A stretch of 40,076 nucleotides of DNA from Enhygromyxa salina (GCF_000737335.2 NZ_JMCC02000087.1:1-40076); one strand, 5' to 3'. Shown: positions 30,825-39,679, counted from the first letter of the stretch. The notes: generated by a model from the letters alone, not told the origin. A program made the numbers and translations.

Positions 30825-31352
30825 ATGCCCCTGTCCGTGAGCGCTGCGCACATCGCCAGCCCCCCGCGCCGGCCCAAGCCCCGCGCGCGCGTGTCGTCGC
30901 GCGTGCTGGTTGGCGCGCTCGCCCTGGTCTCGCTGGGGTGCCCGCTGTCCGGCACCGGCGGCACGAGCAACGGCCCGCGATCCAACTACCCGCCGGCCTC
31001 GGTCTACGAGATCGATCCGCAGTTCAGCGGCGAGTGGGTTGGCGACGTCGACGGCCTCCGCGGCACGCTCAACATCGGCGAGCTCGATGACCGTGCGTTC
31101 TTCGGCTCGTTCGTGACCCGGGACAACGCGACCGAGTACACCTTGCTGCTCGAGCACTCCTACGTCGACACAGAGGACGGCGTCGAGGTGCCCAGCAACC
31201 GCGTCACCTTCACCTGGCAAGATGGGTTGGGCAGCCGGGGCAAGGGGTGGTTGTTGATCAACCGCGAAGACACGGCGCTCACCGGGTCGTTTGGGTATGG
31301 GGTGGCGACCGAGGGGCTGGGGGAGTGGAGCTTCGTCCGCGCGGACTTGTAG
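30825..31352 (+). CDS. Small lipoprotein with beta-rich domain
   Basis: 175 residues from ATG 30825. GTG 30801 and GTG 30891 are alternatives; the last gives the most normal signal-peptide length. Lipobox LVSLGC (Cys39 from 30825). After a short linker the mature domain is beta-rich (SGEWVGDVDGLRGTLNIGEL, FFGSFVTRDNATEYTLLLE, then GKGWLLINREDTALTGSFGY), which looks like a small barrel with a repeated G-T-L/S-F pattern. No family is named. It converges on the copy B HExxH gene with only 14 bases between the stops. Confidence 0.65.
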   Translation: MPLSVSAAHIASPPRRPKPRARVSSRVLVGALALVSLGCPLSGTGGTSNGPRSNYPPASVYEIDPQFSGEWVGDVDGLRGTLNIGELDDRAFFGSFVTRDNATEYTLLLEHSYVDTEDGVEVPSNRVTFTWQDGLGSRGKGWLLINREDTALTGSFGYGVATEGLGEWSFVRADL

Positions 31353-31366
31353 GGGCGTGGGCCACT

Positions 31367-32476
31367 TCAGTGCTCGATCGTCACGTTGACGCCCCCACCA
31401 AAATCAGCGGGGGCGCGCACCTGCAGCGAGTACCGACCCGCGGTCAACTCCACCGGGCCAACGAACGGGCCTGGTCCCGTCAGCACTTTCCCGCAGGGCT
31501 CACACTTCGCCAGGGTCAGCTCCACCCCAGGTAGATCCCCGCCGTCTTCGCCCCACATCGAGGCGAAATAGGTGTCGTCCGCGTCAACGTCGAAGCGCCG
31601 GATGAGCCACATCTGGTTGTCCACGGGTCCAGCCATGATGTCGTTGGCGCACGCCAGCGTGAAAGTGACGTCGATGGCGTGCTCGCCGTTGACGCTGACG
31701 AGACCAAGATCGGGCGCGGCCTGTGCTGCCCCGCACGCGAACACGCGCGACTGATACTCCCTGAAGTTGTTGCAGGAAGGTCCGAGCTCGGGCTCGAAGT
31801 TCGCCAGTAGCTCGTGGGTCGTCATACCCAGCACAGTCTCGAGGGCCGCGGACAGAGCTGGGCCGTCTGGGTATCGACCCGTGATCCGGCAAACGTCCAA
31901 CACCGCGTCCACCCCAAATTGCTCGACGAGGTAGGCCATGAAGCGGCCAAGGATCCCGTACTCGGCGCTGCTGCGAGGGTGGTCAGACGGAGCCCCCATC
32001 CGGGTCATCAATAGATCGAAGTCGCTGGTCTTCGCGTCACTACCGAACGTCCTGCCATAGAAAACGGCCAAGCCTTCACCAAGGGCACTCGGGCAGCTGG
32101 CCGCGGCGAAGGCGGTCATATGGACCATCTCGTGCTCATGGGGCAGCACCGGAGTGTGAATGCATTGGTCTTCCGGGACAAAGCACGCGAAGTCGTCGCT
32201 GCACGGGAGGTCAGCGGCGTACTGTTCGGGCGAGTACCATCGATATGGGCCCAGGTGCTCTGTCACGCCAAACTCCACTGCGAGCGCGCCCGCGTAGGCG
32301 TCCACGTACGCGAAGGTTCCCCCGCAGGTCTCGTCCGCGGTGCGGTCACGACCGTCAATGTCAATCCACTCGCCCAGGAACAGCCAGTTGGGTTGGTATG
32401 GTTCCTCCGCGCACGCGCTGGTGCTGAGCGAGAGCATGGTCGCTCCCGCCACCCACACCCCCCTCATTCGTCCCAT
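31367..32476 (-). CDS. Putative secreted HExxH zinc metallopeptidase lipoprotein (copy B)
   Basis: 369 residues from ATG 32476, closely similar over its whole length to the 4800-5897 protein. Lipobox LSTSAC (Cys22). The zinc motif H115-E-M-V-H119 and the downstream Glu134 (GEGLAVF) are kept, as are most cysteines. Differences lie mainly in the signal peptide and in the segment after EGLAVFYG, where copy B has a short insertion (GAPSDHPRSSAEYGIL against a shorter TEPHEYGML). Conservation of the motif in a diverged copy argues that the peptidase is under selection. The 5' end overlaps the pseudogene remnant by 13 bp, as in copy A. The similarity between copies ends right at the stop codons. Confidence 0.7.
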   Translation of the reverse strand: MGRMRGVWVAGATMLSLSTSACAEEPYQPNWLFLGEWIDIDGRDRTADETCGGTFAYVDAYAGALAVEFGVTEHLGPYRWYSPEQYAADLPCSDDFACFVPEDQCIHTPVLPHEHEMVHMTAFAAASCPSALGEGLAVFYGRTFGSDAKTSDFDLLMTRMGAPSDHPRSSAEYGILGRFMAYLVEQFGVDAVLDVCRITGRYPDGPALSAALETVLGMTTHELLANFEPELGPSCNNFREYQSRVFACGAAQAAPDLGLVSVNGEHAIDVTFTLACANDIMAGPVDNQMWLIRRFDVDADDTYFASMWGEDGGDLPGVELTLAKCEPCGKVLTGPGPFVGPVELTAGRYSLQVRAPADFGGGVNVTIEH

Positions 32477-32759
32477 CGGCTGTCCCCAAGCGTGACCGTC
32501 CACAGATTACCGCCGCCATCCTCAAACTCGACATTGAAGCTATCGATGCCCCAAGATCCGTGATCCTTGGTGAACCACATGTCGGTGGAATTCGAGGTCA
32601 TGAATCGGTTGGCTCCGCCGGAGGCATCGACGCCAGAGACCACGAACTGCGCGGCCCCTGCGGGGACCTCTCCGGGTCCTTGCAGCCCGCTATGGTCAGC
32701 GTGGCGATCTGGGCGGCGACGAAAACTCGGTGGAGTTTGGCGTGAGCGTGAGTCGTCAT
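32464..32759 (-). pseudogene. Internally deleted, frameshifted copy of the module's first lipoprotein
   Basis: ATG 32759 starts MTTHAHAKLHRV with lipobox LTIAGC and then CKDPE, matching the first 29 residues of the 3424 gene. The sequence then jumps straight to the C-terminal part. After a frame change, the last 64 residues read GAAQFVVSGVDASGGANRF, then HGSWGIDSFNVEFEDGGG and DSRWDE up to TGA 32464. About 1.1 kb of the coding region is missing. In the ATG frame the product would be about 53 residues and off-frame. The 13-bp overlap with the peptidase-like gene is intact. The signal and lipobox may still give a short leader, but the original protein is lost. Confidence 0.85.
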
Positions 32760-32772
32760 CACGCCTGGGCGT

Positions 32773-32809
32773 CTACTCGACTTATCGGGCTGTCTTACTG
32801 GCAACATTT
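32773..32809 (-). promoter_or_regulatory. Upstream element of copy B (conserved with 3375-3411)
   Basis: On the minus strand AAATGTTGCCA (32809-32799) and AGTCGAGTAG (32782-32773), 16 nt apart and 13 nt before the ATG at 32759. Both blocks match copy A exactly. The element survived although the gene behind it was broken, which fits a promoter still needed for the downstream peptidase-like gene. Confidence 0.4.
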
Positions 32810-33040
32810 GCGTATCGGTGATTTCATTCCGACGCCCGACCGTTCGGCGCTACCGCTCGCTTCATGCAGGCCTAGCAAGAGGCTCGTCGGCGCCCGTACC
32901 GCGCGGCCCGGCCACGCCGTAGCCGACCTTCTGCGTGGCGATGCCGGCGGCCCGCCGCGGGCCCCCCCGGTCGAGATACTGCTCGAGCCATGACGATGGG
33001 ATTGCGCGGCGTCCCGCGCGTCGATAGGCTCGATCGAACG

Positions 33041-33889
33041 ATGCGATGGTCGACGCGAGCTGCTGGAATGATAGCGCTGCTGGGTGTGGCCGCCTGCGGA
33101 CCTCCGCGACTCGGCTCATCCGCCGACTCGGACAACGCCAACGAAGAGACAACGTCGCTCGAGACCGGCAGCGACGACGGCACGCACGATCCGACAGCGA
33201 CCACCAGCGCCTTCGTGCCCGTAGTCGACGCGTCCCCGGGCGCGTGCGACCCCTTGAAGCAAGATTGCAGCAACGGTGAGAAGTGCGTGCCATATGCCAG
33301 CTCGGGCAGCACCTGGGATGCGTTCAAGTGCGTGCCCACGCTCGGCAATCAAGCAACGGGTGAAGCATGTACCTACGCCGGCCCAATCGAGGCTACCGAT
33401 GACTGCGACGACCAAAGTTACTGCTGGAACGTCATGGACGTCGACGGCGAGGGCGTGGGCACCTGCCATGCGTTTTGCACGGGGACCTGGGACGCTCCAA
33501 TGTGCCCCCCCATGTCCGCGTGCATAATCACCAGCGGAGGGGTCCCGGCGCTGTGTCTCCCCACCTGCGATCCGGTCGCGCAAGATTGCGAGGAGGGCCA
33601 GGCCTGCTATTGGAATTCCAACGGCTTCCGCTGCATGTTCACGAACGAGGACATTCCCCCCGGCGAGGCTTGCAGCTACATCAATGATTGCGCCGCTGGC
33701 TCGCACTGCACCACCGCCGAGCTGACGCCCAATTGTGAGGGTGGCAACTGTTGCATGCCGTTTTGCAGCCTCATGCTCGGGGATCAGCAATGTGCCGATG
33801 TGCCCGGGACCACCTGCGTGTCGTTCTTCGAAGAGGACATGGCACCGCCCGGACTCGCACACGTCGGTGTGTGCATCTCACCAGGGTGA
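33041..33889 (+). CDS. Cys-rich surface lipoprotein
   Basis: 282 residues from ATG 33041; the frame upstream to 32990 is not needed for the signal peptide. Lipobox LGVAAC (Cys19), then a Ser/Thr/Asp/Glu linker (about 25-65). The mature part has more than 20 Cys in repeating blocks: ACDPLKQDCSNGEKCVPY, DDCDDQSYCWNV, TCHAFCTG, LCLPTCDPVAQDCEEGQACY, ACSYINDCAAGSHCTTAEL and NCCMPFC. The pattern CDPxxQDCxxGxxCY occurs twice and is typical of myxobacterial disulfide-rich surface proteins. The domain is probably a string of small knots for binding or spacing. A GC-rich inverted repeat follows the stop. Confidence 0.75.
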   Translation: MRWSTRAAGMIALLGVAACGPPRLGSSADSDNANEETTSLETGSDDGTHDPTATTSAFVPVVDASPGACDPLKQDCSNGEKCVPYASSGSTWDAFKCVPTLGNQATGEACTYAGPIEATDDCDDQSYCWNVMDVDGEGVGTCHAFCTGTWDAPMCPPMSACIITSGGVPALCLPTCDPVAQDCEEGQACYWNSNGFRCMFTNEDIPPGEACSYINDCAAGSHCTTAELTPNCEGGNCCMPFCSLMLGDQQCADVPGTTCVSFFEEDMAPPGLAHVGVCISPG

Positions 33890-33891
33890 GC

Positions 33892-33908
33892 GGCCGCCGC
33901 CCGCGGCC
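33892..33908 (+). terminator. GC-rich inverted repeat after the Cys-rich lipoprotein
   Basis: GGCCGC (33892-33897) and GCGGCC (33903-33908) with a 5-nt loop lie just after the stop at 33889. There is no T run. Possible terminator for the lipoprotein, or simply GC-rich spacer. Confidence 0.3.
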
Positions 33909-33982
33909 TCGCCAAGCGCGCCGCGTCGGTGACCGTCAGCCAATCGGGGGTGCTTGGCGCGGTTGCTGCACACCCTCGCACC

Positions 33983-34438
33983 ATGCAACCCAGTCAAACC
34001 CGAGAACGAGAAGCAAAGCCCAACACCGTGGCAGCGGTCATGACCCGGGATCCCTTGACCCTGCCCAGCTCGGCCTCGCTGACCCAGGCCGCTGGGGCGA
34101 TGCGAGACAACGACATTGGCTCGATCCTGGTCGTGGATGGCGACGCAAAGCTCGCGGGCATCGTCACCGATCGCGACATCATCGTGCGCGCGATCGCGGA
34201 CGGGCAAGACCCCAACAAGGTGCCGGTGAGCCGGATCGTCAGCAAGCCCAAGACGACCCTGAGCCCAAATGACTCACTTGACCGCGCGGTCGAGTTGATG
34301 GGTTCCAATTCGATCCGCAGGATCCCGGTGGTTGACGACGGGCGCGTCGTGGGGATTGTGTCACTTGGTGACCTGGCCGCGATCCGCGATCCAAAATCGG
34401 TCCTTGGGCAGATCAGCACCGCTCCCGCGAGCCACTGA
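33983..34438 (+). CDS. Tandem CBS-domain protein
   Basis: 151 residues from ATG 33983; a longer start at 33929 is possible. Two CBS motifs make one Bateman module: VAAVMTRDPLTLPSSASLTQ followed by DIGSILVVDGDAKLAGIVTD, and VSRIVSKPKTTLSPNDSLDR followed by IRRIPVVDDGRVVGIVSLGD. Such stand-alone modules bind adenine nucleotides (AMP, ATP, SAM) and sense energy state or regulate a partner. The second repeat keeps the SIRRIPVVD core typical of ligand-binding CBS units. It is cytoplasmic. The acyl-CoA dehydrogenase gene starts 8 nt later, so the pair is probably one operon, and the module may regulate fatty-acid breakdown; that link is inference. Confidence 0.9.
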   Translation: MQPSQTREREAKPNTVAAVMTRDPLTLPSSASLTQAAGAMRDNDIGSILVVDGDAKLAGIVTDRDIIVRAIADGQDPNKVPVSRIVSKPKTTLSPNDSLDRAVELMGSNSIRRIPVVDDGRVVGIVSLGDLAAIRDPKSVLGQISTAPASH

Positions 34439-34446
34439 GCAGCATC

Positions 34447-36390
34447 ATGTCAGGGGCAGACGAACTCATCCAGGCGAGGCAGGCCCGCGCCGTCGCAGAG
34501 GAATCTCGTGAGCGACAATGGACCGGCGCCAGCTTCATCCAAGATCTGTTCATGGGCCGATTTCGCCTCGACCTGGTTGAATCGCTCGAGTTCCAGCCGC
34601 CCGCGCGGCCCGAGTTTGCGCAGTTCATGCAGGCCTTGCGCGGGTTCTTGCTCACCAACGTCGACCCCGTCGAGATCGACGCGAGCGGCGAATACCCTCC
34701 GCATGTGATCGAGGGGCTGCGCGAGCTCGGGGCGTTTGGCCTGAAGATCCCCAAAGACTACGGCGGCCTGGGCATGTCGCACATCGAATACGTGCACGTC
34801 ATGGAGCTGCTTGGCAGCCACGACGCGAACGTGACCGCGCTGCTCTCGGCCCACCAGGCGATCGGCGTACCGCAGCCGATCATGCTATTCGGCAGCCCGG
34901 AACAAAAGCGCAGGTTCTTGCCGCGCTGCGCCAGGGGGGCGATCTCGGCGTTCGCGTTGACCGAGCCGGCCGTGGGGTCGGACCCCGCCCGGATCCAGAC
35001 CCGCGCCGCGCTCAGCGAGGATCAAAGCCACTATGTCCTCGACGGGGACAAGCTGTGGTGCACCAACGGCACGCTGGCCGAGCTGTTGGTGGTCATGGCC
35101 CGCGATCCGGCGAGCGGTCGGATCAACGCGTTCGTGGTCGAGACCGCGTGGCCCGGCGTCAGCATCGAGCATCGCTGTCGGTTCATGGGCCTGCGCGCGC
35201 TCGCAAACGCATACATTACATTTCGCCAGGTTCGCGTGCCGAAGGACAACCTGATCGGGCCGGTCGGCGAGGGCCTGCGGGTGGCGCTGACAACCCTCAA
35301 CACGGGGCGCCTGACCCTGCCGGCTGCGACCGCGGGGGCGGCCAAGAAGTGCGCAGAGATCGTGCGCAAGTGGTCGAGCGCGCGGGTTCAGTGGGGCCAG
35401 CCAATCGGCAAGCACGAGGCGATCGCCCACCTCAACGCCAAGATCGTGAGCTCGGCGCTCGCCATGGAGTCGGTCGCCTACGCGGTGGGTGAGCTCGCGG
35501 ACCGAGAACAATTCGACATACGCCTCGAGGCCGCGGCGGCCAAAGAGTGGAACACCGTGCGAGCCTGGCACCTGCTCGATGACACCCTGCAGGTCCGTGG
35601 CGGCCGTGGCTACGAGACCGAGCTGTCGCTCGCGGCCCGCGGGGAGCCGGCGATCGGCGTCGAGCGAGCGCTGCGCGACGCGAGGATCAACACGATCTTC
35701 GAAGGCTCGAGCGAGATCATGCACCTGTTCATGGCCCGCGAGGCGGTTGACGAGCACCTCGAGATCGCAGGCGCGCTCGTCGATCCCCAGGCGAGCGGAG
35801 CTCAGCGCGTCGCCGCGCTCCCGGGTGCGCTGGGCTTTTATGCGTGGTGGTATCCAAGCCGCTGGATCGGCTGGGGTCGGTGGCCTCGCTACCGTGGTTA
35901 CGGGCGGCTCGCGGGGCACCTGCGCTTTGTGGATCGCTGCTGCCGTCGGCTCGCGCGAGCGGTGTTTCACGGGATGGCGGTGTATCGGGCCAAGCTCGAG
36001 CGCAAGCAGGCGTTCTTGTTTCGTGCCGTCGACGTGGCCATGGAGCTGTTTGTGATCACGGTGACGATCCGCCGCGCGCACTTGTTGCACGCGCGCGATC
36101 CAGGCTCGAGTTCGACCACCGGCGCGCTCGAGCTCGCCGACTTGTTCGCCTCGGGAGCGCGTGAGCGGATCCGCCAGCACCTGCGAGCGCTGTGGCACAA
36201 CGACGACAACGCCGGCTACGATGTCGGGCGCCAGCTGCTCGCCGGTCGCTATGCATGGCTCGAGCGCGGGATCATCGGGATCGCGGAGCAGGCCGACGAG
36301 CTCGTGCCCAAGTCGATCGATGAGCTGCTCGCGGCCGAGCACGCCCCGCGCGAGCAGGTCGAGGGATCAGAAGACCGCAGGGCCGGCTAG
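34447..36390 (+). CDS. Acyl-CoA dehydrogenase, long form
   Basis: 647 residues, about 250 more than short/medium-chain enzymes, like the ACADVL/ACAD9 and FadE5-like long forms. It oxidises fatty acyl-CoA with FAD at the first step of beta-oxidation. Signatures in order: LKIPKDYGGLGMSHIEY, ISAFALTEPAVGSDPA (FAD/substrate binding), WCTNGTLAELLVVMA, FMGLRALANAYITFRQVRVP, and RGGRGYETELSLAARGEPAI. The catalytic Glu is Glu419 in RINTIFEGSSEIMHLF. The extra C-terminal 200 residues are helical and amphipathic, with YAWWYPSRWIGWGRW giving an aromatic, membrane-binding look. The long-chain substrate is inferred from length. It starts 8 nt after the CBS gene. Confidence 0.93.
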   Translation: MSGADELIQARQARAVAEESRERQWTGASFIQDLFMGRFRLDLVESLEFQPPARPEFAQFMQALRGFLLTNVDPVEIDASGEYPPHVIEGLRELGAFGLKIPKDYGGLGMSHIEYVHVMELLGSHDANVTALLSAHQAIGVPQPIMLFGSPEQKRRFLPRCARGAISAFALTEPAVGSDPARIQTRAALSEDQSHYVLDGDKLWCTNGTLAELLVVMARDPASGRINAFVVETAWPGVSIEHRCRFMGLRALANAYITFRQVRVPKDNLIGPVGEGLRVALTTLNTGRLTLPAATAGAAKKCAEIVRKWSSARVQWGQPIGKHEAIAHLNAKIVSSALAMESVAYAVGELADREQFDIRLEAAAAKEWNTVRAWHLLDDTLQVRGGRGYETELSLAARGEPAIGVERALRDARINTIFEGSSEIMHLFMAREAVDEHLEIAGALVDPQASGAQRVAALPGALGFYAWWYPSRWIGWGRWPRYRGYGRLAGHLRFVDRCCRRLARAVFHGMAVYRAKLERKQAFLFRAVDVAMELFVITVTIRRAHLLHARDPGSSSTTGALELADLFASGARERIRQHLRALWHNDDNAGYDVGRQLLAGRYAWLERGIIGIAEQADELVPKSIDELLAAEHAPREQVEGSEDRRAG

Positions 36391-36442
36391 TGCGAGGCAC
36401 TTGTCCTGGGTCGGTCCCGCACGATCGATCGCGTCATCGACT

Positions 36443-36466
36443 CATCGCGTCATCGCGTCATCGCGT
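36443..36466. repeat. Three tandem 8-bp units (catcgcgt)
   Basis: catcgcgt at 36443-36450, 36451-36458 and 36459-36466, preceded by a related catcgact. They lie at the stop codon of the small minus-strand gene and in the junction with the acyl-CoA dehydrogenase. Three 8-bp units are not a multiple of the codon, so length changes would alter the end of that gene. Confidence 0.7.
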
Positions 36467-36668
36467 CCAGCTGTGCGTAGCTCGGGTGCTCGGGCCCAAC
36501 CGTGTCACGCAGCTCCCGGGCCGCGACCCGAGCCCGCCGCAGCGCCGCGATGAAGTCCCCGTCGAACAGCGCGGCGGCGACGTCATCGAGCTGCTTGGCG
36601 GCGCTGGCCCATCGGGCCGCATCAACACTCGACTCCAGGGCGACTTCACGGCTGGCTTCGTGGGGCAT
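36450..36668 (-). CDS. Small helical protein, possible TPR half
   Basis: 72 residues from ATG 36668 (or 36686). The sequence forms two or three helices (AKQLDDVAAALFDGDFIAAL, RRARVAARELRDTVG, YAQLDAM) with the A/L/G spacing of a tetratricopeptide pair. It is cytoplasmic, without a signal. It lies alone between two plus-strand genes. The helical pattern makes it more than a random ORF, but no family is certain. Confidence 0.4.
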   Translation of the reverse strand: MPHEASREVALESSVDAARWASAAKQLDDVAAALFDGDFIAALRRARVAARELRDTVGPEHPSYAQLDAMTR

Positions 36669-36956
36669 GCTTGGCTCACATCGCAAGCGTCATGCCAGTG
36701 GTCGTCGTGCCAGGGTCGCGCTCGACTTCGATCAATTTGGGCGCGTTTTGTCAGGAGCGTCGCTCGCTGGCGGGTCCACGGGCGACCCGGTACCCGCCGG
36801 GCATGACAGCCGCGTCAAGCCGATCAACGCGAGCAGTCAGGCAAACGCCCGCGCTGGCGCTCGTCCGCGGGGGGAAGCCAGCGTGATGACCGGTTCACAC
36901 ACGCTCACGCCTCGCAGCTCACCCAGGCACGCGGACCGCGTGGTAGATCCCCAATC

Positions 36957-38549
36957 ATGCGACGTCGTCGGTTTCGTCTGGGCCTTGGGGCCGCTGTGCT
37001 CTCGTTGACGCTGGCGTTCGGCTGCGCCTGGCAGGGCCACGTCAAGAAGGGCGACGAGTTCATGGCCGCGGCCAACTACGACGCCGCCGCGACCGAGTAC
37101 GCCGAGGCGCTGCGCCTGCACCCAGACGACGAGGAGATCATCGCCAAGCTGGCCGACGCCCAGCTCGGTCAGATCGAAGCGCGGGTCCAGAGCGTCCGCG
37201 CGGCGCTGACCTCCGGCGCAAACTCCCAGGCGATCGCGCTCACCGCCGAGGCCTACAAGATCCTCCCCACTCACCCCAAGACCATCGCGCTGGTCGACGA
37301 GGTCGTGGAGGTCACCAGTCAGCGCGCCACCCAAAGCGCCGAGGCCGGACAGTTCGCTGACGCCATGCAGATCTTCGACGCGATCGGCAACGGACTGCCC
37401 AGCGCGGCGAGCCGGGTGAGCGCGGCGAAGCAAGCGGTGACCCAGGCATGGGTCGCGCAGCTGAGCGAAGCGGCGGCGACGGCCCAGGGCGCGGGCCGGG
37501 TCGGCTCGGTGTTGATGTATCAGAGCAAGATCGCGGCGCTGAGCGGCCAGGGCATCGCCGAGCGCGACGCCGCCCGAGCCCAGGTCGTCGCGCAGCTGCG
37601 CTACTTCGTGCAGGTCAAGACCAAGTCCAACGACGAGGGCGCCAACACGGTCGCGGCCGCGCTCAGCGGTCGTCAGGGCGCGTCCTTGCTCGAGGTCGGC
37701 AGCGCGGGCGAGCGGCCAGCGGCGACCCTCACGATCGAGTTTGGCAAGCCCAAATTCTCGACCGACAAGCAGACCCGCCAAGAGACGGCCCAGTATCAGT
37801 CGGGCACCAAGCAGGTCCCCAACCCGTTCTACAAGATGGCCCAAGACGACGTGCTCGACGAAGAGCGCCGCCTGATGGAGCGCGAGAACGACGTCACCAA
37901 GCAAGAGCGATACGTTGATCAGTACACCGCCGACGTCGCCCGCGAAGGCGACACACCCGGGACCACGACCGGCGCCGAGCAGAACCTGAGCAACGCCCGC
38001 AGCCGGCTCGAGGCCAACCGTCGCTCGCTCGAGGATCAGCGCAACACGCTGATGCGCGCCAAAGAGAAGGCCGCGAGCACGGCCCAGACCACCGAGGAGG
38101 CCGTGTACTCGACGCACAGCTACACGGTCACCACCCACAAGCTCACCGTCACCGTCCAGGCCAAGGCCAAGCTCGACCACGCAGACGGCCGGCCTGGGTC
38201 AACGATGGATCAGCCGCTGAGCGCCTCGGCCCAAGACGACACCCACCCAGCCCAGAACATCGCGGGGGTGGCCGAAGATCCCCTGTCGCTGCCGGGCAAG
38301 CACGAGCTCGCAGCCGAGCTGTACATGCAGGCGGCGCCAACGGTGGGGCAGCTGGTCGCGGCCAGCTTCGCGGACTATCGGGCGGGGCTGCTCGCGCAGG
38401 CCAACGCGGCGACGGATCCAGGCGAGAAGCTCGAGCTTTTGCTGCGCTATGTGATTGTGGATCCGCAGTACGCCGACGCGAGGATCGTCGCAGACGTGCT
38501 GACGATCAGCGGCGTGCCGGACGTGGCCGCGCTGCTGTTGGCCCAGTAG
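36957..38549 (+). CDS. TPR lipoprotein with coiled-coil and beta-rich C-terminus
   Basis: 530 residues from ATG 36957. Lipobox LTLAFGC (Cys23). The mature N-terminus carries tetratricopeptide-like helices (HVKKGDEFMAAANYDAAATE, YAEALRLHPDDEEI, then TAEAYKILPTHPKTIALVDE). The middle (230-330) has a beta-rich part. A heptad-like charged segment (about 300-380: DEERRLMERENDVTKQERYV, ARSRLEANRRSLEDQRNTLM) is a likely coiled coil. The C-terminal 150 residues include a beta segment (THSYTVTTHKLTVTVQAKAK). This suggests a periplasmic or outer-membrane scaffold that binds other proteins. It is not named because TPR sequences are not specific. The gene stands alone on its strand. Confidence 0.75.
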   Translation: MRRRRFRLGLGAAVLSLTLAFGCAWQGHVKKGDEFMAAANYDAAATEYAEALRLHPDDEEIIAKLADAQLGQIEARVQSVRAALTSGANSQAIALTAEAYKILPTHPKTIALVDEVVEVTSQRATQSAEAGQFADAMQIFDAIGNGLPSAASRVSAAKQAVTQAWVAQLSEAAATAQGAGRVGSVLMYQSKIAALSGQGIAERDAARAQVVAQLRYFVQVKTKSNDEGANTVAAALSGRQGASLLEVGSAGERPAATLTIEFGKPKFSTDKQTRQETAQYQSGTKQVPNPFYKMAQDDVLDEERRLMERENDVTKQERYVDQYTADVAREGDTPGTTTGAEQNLSNARSRLEANRRSLEDQRNTLMRAKEKAASTAQTTEEAVYSTHSYTVTTHKLTVTVQAKAKLDHADGRPGSTMDQPLSASAQDDTHPAQNIAGVAEDPLSLPGKHELAAELYMQAAPTVGQLVAASFADYRAGLLAQANAATDPGEKLELLLRYVIVDPQYADARIVADVLTISGVPDVAALLLAQ

Positions 38550-38668
38550 CGCGCGTCCCATGGAGAGCCCCCTTCAGGGCCTTCAGCGGGCCACACATGC
38601 GGATGCGAACAAGCGGCCCCGAGGAGCGAAACGACCAGACTCCTGCCAGCAGAAAATCAGGAGCCGCC

Positions 38669-38848
38669 ATGTCCACCAAGCCCACCTCGAAACGCCGCCA
38701 CTTCACCGCCGAGCAGAAGGCCGCCATCGTGCGCCGCCACATGGTCGACAAGGTCCCCGTCTCGGACCTGGGTGACGAGTACGAGATCCAGCCCAGCGTC
38801 CTTCACGGCTGGCACAAGCAAGTCGCTGACAACCTCGCTCAGGCCTCC
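38669..38848 (+). pseudogene. Remnant of an IS3/IS911-type transposase OrfA
   Basis: ATG 38669 with AGGAG at 38659-38663 starts MSTKPTSKRRHFTAEQKAAI, followed by VRRHMVDKVPVSDLGDEYEI and QPSVLHGWHKQVADNL. This is the HTH_Tnp_1 pattern of transposase OrfA proteins, which bind the terminal repeats. After LAQA (about 38848) similarity stops and the frame becomes unrelated sequence up to 39280. No OrfB with a DDE motif follows. The region before the ATG (38560-38660) may be the left end of the element, but I could not identify a pair of terminal inverted repeats. It is a dead fragment that marks past rearrangement next to the FGE-like gene. Confidence 0.7.
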
Positions 38849-38947
38849 GCCTGCTGGCTAGCTAGGAAGACTCCGAGTCCGGAACTCTCGCTATTTCGTG
38901 CTGGAGCTCTCGGAGCTCTTTGTGTCCCCCGCCTGCGGCCGCATCAC

Positions 38948-39679
38948 TCAGCGATTGTAGGCGCAACGAAAGCCTATGGTCGGAGCTACCGTTTCCAGAG
39001 GCACGCTCACGTACAACGCAGGCATGCCACGGATATCACTCCTCCAGGACTGCCCCACGAGATAGGCCTCACCATCAGCATCGATGTCGCTTGTCCATTC
39101 GCTCAGGTTCGCGTGCATGTCGTACACACCGTCCGCTGTGATGTCTGCAGTGCTCCCGACCACACAAGGTCGCTCGAGGGTCCCGTCGAGGCAAGATGCG
39201 CTATCATCCCAATCCTCACCCCACGGGTAGCTCAGACCAGCCGATCCACCCCGGTACGCCCATCGCCACTCGATGAATGATGGGAGCCGCCCGCCTGTCC
39301 ACTCACAATACTGGCTAGCCGCGTGCCAAGTCACGCCGCTCACCGGCAGTCGGGGGTCTCCACGCCCGTACGTACCCCACGGCAGCTTAGGAGGGGGGAC
39401 GCACCGACCGCCTCGAACGCACTCATGGTAGGCGCCCACCGTTACTTCCGTCACGGCCAGGCAGAAGCTTGACAGTCGAAGCTTTGCGGCTGCTATCGCC
39501 CTTGTTCCAGCCGGACATTGCTGCGCTTCCGGATTGTCGGCTGAGCTCTCTCGAGCCATTAATAGTTCGTTCTCGGCCCGCTGTTCGACGAGCGCTGTGG
39601 GACTCGCTGCCGCTGCCGGTGCGCAGCGTGCGGAGACGCCGGCTACGATAGTCAGCAAGGCTCCGAGCAGGCGCGTCAA
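38948..39679 (-). CDS. FGE/SUMF1-domain exported protein
   Basis: 243 residues from TTG 39679 (the start is set by the overlap with the small upstream ORF; no ATG fits). A signal peptide-like start (LLGALLTIVAGVSARC) is followed by the FGE-sulfatase fold: FCLAVTEVTVGAYHECV, LPVSGVTWHAASQYCEWTGG, LPSFIEWRWAYRGG, SYPWGEDWDD, MHANLSEWTSD and the terminal GFRCAYNR. The family includes formylglycine-generating enzymes, EgtB-like oxidases and many exported proteins of unknown role in myxobacteria. The copper-binding Cys pair of true FGEs is not clear here, so sulfatase activation is not claimed. Base composition is lower in GC than the neighbours, consistent with transfer beside a transposase remnant. 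Confidence 0.8.
   Translation of the reverse strand: MTRLLGALLTIVAGVSARCAPAAAASPTALVEQRAENELLMARESSADNPEAQQCPAGTRAIAAAKLRLSSFCLAVTEVTVGAYHECVRGGRCVPPPKLPWGTYGRGDPRLPVSGVTWHAASQYCEWTGGRLPSFIEWRWAYRGGSAGLSYPWGEDWDDSASCLDGTLERPCVVGSTADITADGVYDMHANLSEWTSDIDADGEAYLVGQSWRSDIRGMPALYVSVPLETVAPTIGFRCAYNR

Larger units (their letters stand above)
31367..32809 (-). repeat. Duplicated two-gene lipoprotein module, copy B (partly decayed)
   Basis: The second copy has the same order, the same 13-bp gene overlap and the same upstream element as copy A. The first gene has lost about 1.1 kb. No insertion-sequence ends are visible at the borders, so the duplication is probably old. Confidence 0.8.

Noticed and set aside
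32949..32964. GC-rich palindrome in the spacer before the Cys-rich lipoprotein
   Set aside because: Seven-base arms of G and C only, expected by chance in such GC-rich DNA; no position relative to a start or stop supports a role.
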